This document shows, piece after piece, positions 39,305 to 42,126 of a stretch of DNA of 42,126 nucleotides. Made by a program: the position numbers and the translations under genes. Position 1 is the first letter of the stretch, and every line of letters starts with the position of its first letter. The notes beneath the pieces were generated by a model. It had not been told where the DNA came from. It searched no databases and was given only the letters and a program-made list of their open reading frames with translations. The stretch is from Anaerolineae bacterium (GTDB lineage Bacteria; Chloroflexota; Anaerolineae; 4572-78; J111), in contig JAFGDY010000214.1 in the NCBI GenBank assembly GCA_016931895.1, positions 1 to 42,126 on the forward strand, written 5' to 3'.

Positions 39305-42022
39305 TTAATGACCTTTTTTTGATCTCTGCCTGACATAAAGTATGGCCGTACCTATACCCAGTAAACCCAGTATTAATAATGCCCCATTAACAACCATGTT
39401 AATTCTGGCCCCGTTGGTTATGCCTGTTTCCGGCAAAAACATGACCGGCAGGTCAACGGGAGTAGCCGTAGGAACGACCTCGGCAATAGGCGTGGAGGCG
39501 GGGGTTGGGGTAGGAGTAGGAGTAAGGGTTGGGGTGGGGGGCGGAGGATCGTCGTCGTCTGGTGTTGGTTGAGGGGCAGGGGGTGGTGGAGGGGCAGGGG
39601 GTGGTGGCACAGAAATATTCAAATTAGCATCATTATGACAGACCAGAGGAGGTAAGCCATCACTGCGTTCTGCGCCGGGAACCGTTACGCGGACGGTAGT
39701 GTTGGTTGAAGTGGCAACCTGGTTGACGGTAAACCCAACCAGCAAGTTAATCGTGCTGGCTGGAGTGAGGTTGCCAAAGGCAGGAATAAGGTTATGCCAA
39801 CTAATCACACCCGTGCCTACCAGATCGGGATCGACTGAGGCACTCTGGAAAGTCAAGTAAGTTGCGTTGAAATTATCTTGTAAGGGTAACTTGGTAATGG
39901 TGATATTACTGGCATTGGTAATGGTCAAATTAAACGTGATGGCCTGGCCCGGGGCCACAATGCCATCAGCCGGGTTCACCAGGGTTTTGTCAATAAGCAA
40001 AACAGGCGTAATTGGGCCGGTGGGCACCAACACCGTCACCGTGTCATCCAAAGATATATCCCGCGAACTGGCTATAGCGCGATTGGTAATCGCTCCACCG
40101 GTACTGTTAACCACGGCGTCAAAGGTAAGCTCACCAGTTCCTCGAGCGCTGAGCGGGCCCGTATCAAGGCTTGCCAGAAAAAGCTGGTTGGCTTGCGCAT
40201 CTGGCACCGCCGCGCCATTGAGAACCATGGAATTAGGCACATAAGCAAGTTGTCCACCAGAGGGCAAAACATCTTGAAGCCTGACTTCATTAATATTATA
40301 AGCAGCATTGTTCAAATAAAATAATCTAAACCGAACCGTATCATTTAAGGTAATGGAACCGCTACAGTCAGTGTCTTCAACCAGGCCAAAGGTTTTTTGC
40401 ACATTCAGCGAAGTTAAGGGCACAATGCTGGTCCCAACGTCAATAGAAGGGAGCGCCCGGTCAGCATCCTGGTCTTGTCCCCAAACAGCCGCAAACGGCG
40501 TCCTATCAGTGGTATAAAGCACCGCGCCGGTCATATCCAGATCAACGGTATCGGTAATGGACACTTCCGCCCGGGCCGGAACACTCACAGTTCTATCAGG
40601 AGTGCCGTCATTATCGTAATCTACCAAAACGGTAGTTGTAGTGGTAGCGGAAACATAAACCCGAGACTCGTTACCAGTACCAGCCGGGGGCGGGCGCCGG
40701 CTGGGCCCCCAGGCTATCAAATATTGAGAGGTCAAACGTTCAACCGGCATCAACGCATATCCCCAGTCTTGTTCAAGATTTTGATCAAACGCAGCCACTA
40801 TGTAAAAAGGACGATTATCATTAAGATTGGTAAAATGCATGCCGGTACGATTATTAATGAGGGCAGCAGGGGGATACTTGGCTGTACTATAAGGCAATAC
40901 GGGCACATTTTGAGATGTGCCGTCATCTCTTGTGGCGCTTATGGTTAGAGGGTTGGCCTGATCTGGGTTAAAAATCCAATAATCGCCATCAGAACTGCGG
41001 GGGCCCAAATAGTTTTTCTGCCATTGGTCCAGAGGAACAATAGTGTAAGCGCGCGCTTCATAATTAGAACCGGGGTTGGCTGTAAGCACATGCACCTGGA
41101 TCGGGTGGTCTATATCTTGCGAACTGACTATCGCGCCGGTCAACACACTTTTGGTTGGGTCTGCGCCGCCAAGATCAGTCAAATCTATACCCGCCTGGTC
41201 TCCTACCCGGGTAAACTGCTCGCCCCGATTTAAGGTAACCACAAAGGAATCCGTCCCCCCCGGGCCATCCAGATCAATCGTTACCCGGGTACCGTCAACC
41301 GCTGCCTGCACATTCAAGCCAACCACCGCAAAGCCACCCCGGCTTCCCACCAGATTTTCTCCAACAGGGATAATATAGTTAGCGCCCCATTGATTGGTGG
41401 GGTACAATTCCCAGGCACCGGCGTACAGAATACGAATGTCACGACCATTCGGATTACTATATTCGGGGAATTGAATTGGCCAGAGAGCCAAAGATAAAGA
41501 AATGGGGCCGCCAATGGCCGTCAGCATATCGCCGCCATCAAAAAATACCTGGTTGGAATCACGAGTGCCGGCGGCATCTAATACCACCTCATTGTTCAGG
41601 GTAATGATGGCTCCCGCATTCAGCACATCAGCGCCAAAACCCGGTGGGATGCCATTGGCCGGGTCATTATCTCCCCATATCTGGGTTCTGGCATTGCCAG
41701 AAACTTGAATAGGCGATGTTAGGTCGGGTTCCAGGCTGTTCTCCCAATGGTCGTAGTAAACTACGGTACCGTCTCGATACACGGCAATGGAAATTGTGGT
41801 TTCAATATCATCACCAATTTGACTTGCAGCCTCCCCAAAGAAACTTTGATCGAATCCTTCATCAAACTGATCGTCCATTATTTCCGCAGGATACGGAATA
41901 AAAAAGGTAAAAGCGTCAATGCGCCCTCCCTGCTGGGCCTTAGCCTGGGTAACCAGCCAAAAGCCACCCGCCAAGCAAGCCGCTATTAGAACAAATAAAT
42001 TCAAATTTCTTTTGATCTTCAT
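39305..42022 (-). CDS. large LPETG-anchored surface protein with DUF11 repeats
   Basis: The 905-residue exported protein has a signal peptide (about 1-30). A beta-rich N-terminal region of about 500 residues includes WGANYIIPVGENL, FAVVGLNVQAAVDGTRVTID and VSSQDIDHPIQVHVLTA, resembling the IgGFc-binding-type domain of other secreted bacterial proteins. Two DUF11-type repeats follow at about 560-690 and 690-800. A Pro-rich linker, four Asp and a Thr/Pro stalk then precede LPETG (863-867), a hydrophobic helix and the tail RQRSKKGH. Architecture is that of a cell-wall adhesin or stalk. GGGGAAG precedes the ATG. It shares the Asp cluster and stalk with the protein at 12949. Confidence 0.85.
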   Translation of the reverse strand: MKIKRNLNLFVLIAACLAGGFWLVTQAKAQQGGRIDAFTFFIPYPAEIMDDQFDEGFDQSFFGEAASQIGDDIETTISIAVYRDGTVVYYDHWENSLEPDLTSPIQVSGNARTQIWGDNDPANGIPPGFGADVLNAGAIITLNNEVVLDAAGTRDSNQVFFDGGDMLTAIGGPISLSLALWPIQFPEYSNPNGRDIRILYAGAWELYPTNQWGANYIIPVGENLVGSRGGFAVVGLNVQAAVDGTRVTIDLDGPGGTDSFVVTLNRGEQFTRVGDQAGIDLTDLGGADPTKSVLTGAIVSSQDIDHPIQVHVLTANPGSNYEARAYTIVPLDQWQKNYLGPRSSDGDYWIFNPDQANPLTISATRDDGTSQNVPVLPYSTAKYPPAALINNRTGMHFTNLNDNRPFYIVAAFDQNLEQDWGYALMPVERLTSQYLIAWGPSRRPPPAGTGNESRVYVSATTTTTVLVDYDNDGTPDRTVSVPARAEVSITDTVDLDMTGAVLYTTDRTPFAAVWGQDQDADRALPSIDVGTSIVPLTSLNVQKTFGLVEDTDCSGSITLNDTVRFRLFYLNNAAYNINEVRLQDVLPSGGQLAYVPNSMVLNGAAVPDAQANQLFLASLDTGPLSARGTGELTFDAVVNSTGGAITNRAIASSRDISLDDTVTVLVPTGPITPVLLIDKTLVNPADGIVAPGQAITFNLTITNASNITITKLPLQDNFNATYLTFQSASVDPDLVGTGVISWHNLIPAFGNLTPASTINLLVGFTVNQVATSTNTTVRVTVPGAERSDGLPPLVCHNDANLNISVPPPPAPPPPPAPQPTPDDDDPPPPTPTLTPTPTPTPASTPIAEVVPTATPVDLPVMFLPETGITNGARINMVVNGALLILGLLGIGTAILYVRQRSKKGH

Positions 42023-42066
42023 AGATCTTCCCCTTTTTTAATAGGGTGTGTTTCAAATCAGTTGAA

Positions 42067-42120
42067 GGAGTGCAGAATTCATTCTGCCTCTGCCAAAAAG
42101 CGGAATAAATTCCGCACTCC
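42067..42120. repeat. nested palindromic element at the right end
   Basis: Outer arms GGAGTGC (42067-42073) and GCACTCC (42114-42120) enclose two perfect palindromes, GCAGAAT-TC-ATTCTGC (42072-42087) and GCGGAAT-AA-ATTCCGC (42100-42115). The layout is the same as in the element at 33673-33765. It lies 45 bp upstream of the LPETG gene start. Confidence 0.8.
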
Positions 42121-42126
42121 AGGGGT

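Noticed and set aside
1-42126. Prophage, insertion sequence or defence island
   Set aside because: No transposase, integrase, phage structural gene, restriction enzyme or toxin-antitoxin pair was recognisable on either strand.

Overview
The window is a dense bacterial chromosome segment (about 35 protein genes, one tRNA, short intergenic gaps) that looks like Chloroflexota, probably an Anaerolineae-type lineage. This is inferred from gene content, not from a marker gene: Chloroflexi-style secreted DUF11/PKD proteins, LPETG-ended surface proteins beside one ending in YLPIIVKQ, a citramalate synthase, an actinobacterial-size inositol-phosphate synthase, Thr/Pro stalks, and many imperfect-palindrome intergenic repeats. 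I see no phage, transposase, integrase, CRISPR array or rRNA. The window looks like a core chromosome with a decorated cell-surface layer.

Layout. 0.3-3.7 kb: a Nudix hydrolase converging on a P-loop protein, tRNA-Met(CAU), an FtsB/DivIC-like division protein and a class-III aminotransferase. 3.8-7.5 kb: the classic pgeF-yggS-proC-yggT-yggU run with overlapping genes (cell-wall editing, PLP homeostasis, proline synthesis), then a small lipoprotein. 7.7-12.9 kb: inositol-1-phosphate synthase, a strong terminator, then transketolase-rpiA-moeA. 12.9-19.1 kb: three consecutive exported proteins (an LPETG-anchored PKD protein, a free secreted protein, and a 1083-residue DUF11-repeat protein), the last two sharing a paralogous module with a Trp-Cys-Cys motif. 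19.2-26.1 kb, minus strand: leuC, leuD, class I aldolase, class IIA aldolase and citramalate synthase, in transcription order, with ybaK beyond. Heptad-repeat arrays lie before, inside and after this block. 26.4-29.1 kb: an iron alcohol dehydrogenase/ABM monooxygenase pair and an orphan membrane-anchored exported protein. 29.2-37.7 kb: an SPFH protein behind a doubled operator, a GNAT with an extra domain, a DHA2 drug exporter, a lipoprotein esterase, a PDZ-multiTM-GAF-SpoIIE phosphatase and a radical SAM/HhH protein with a consensus leaderless promoter. 37.9-42.1 kb: a GH29 fucosidase and a second LPETG surface protein with DUF11 repeats.

How the genes may work together. CimA plus LeuCD would carry pyruvate through citramalate toward 2-oxobutyrate and isoleucine; LeuB is not in the window. 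The two aldolases, transketolase and RpiA cover lower gluconeogenesis and the pentose-phosphate pathway. The surface genes imply a sortase elsewhere in the genome.

The strongest candidates for undescribed biology are: (a) the paired exported module with a vicinal Cys pair, together with the two C-terminal sorting signals; (b) two identical-architecture operators (AGTGT-N7-ACACT) over the SPFH promoter; (c) nested inverted-repeat elements and heptad arrays in the gaps; (d) a leader with a possible 31-codon peptide before cimA; and (e) the leaderless radical SAM gene lacking its usual DNA-glycosylase partner. No search or folding program was run; all calls come from reading the sequence.
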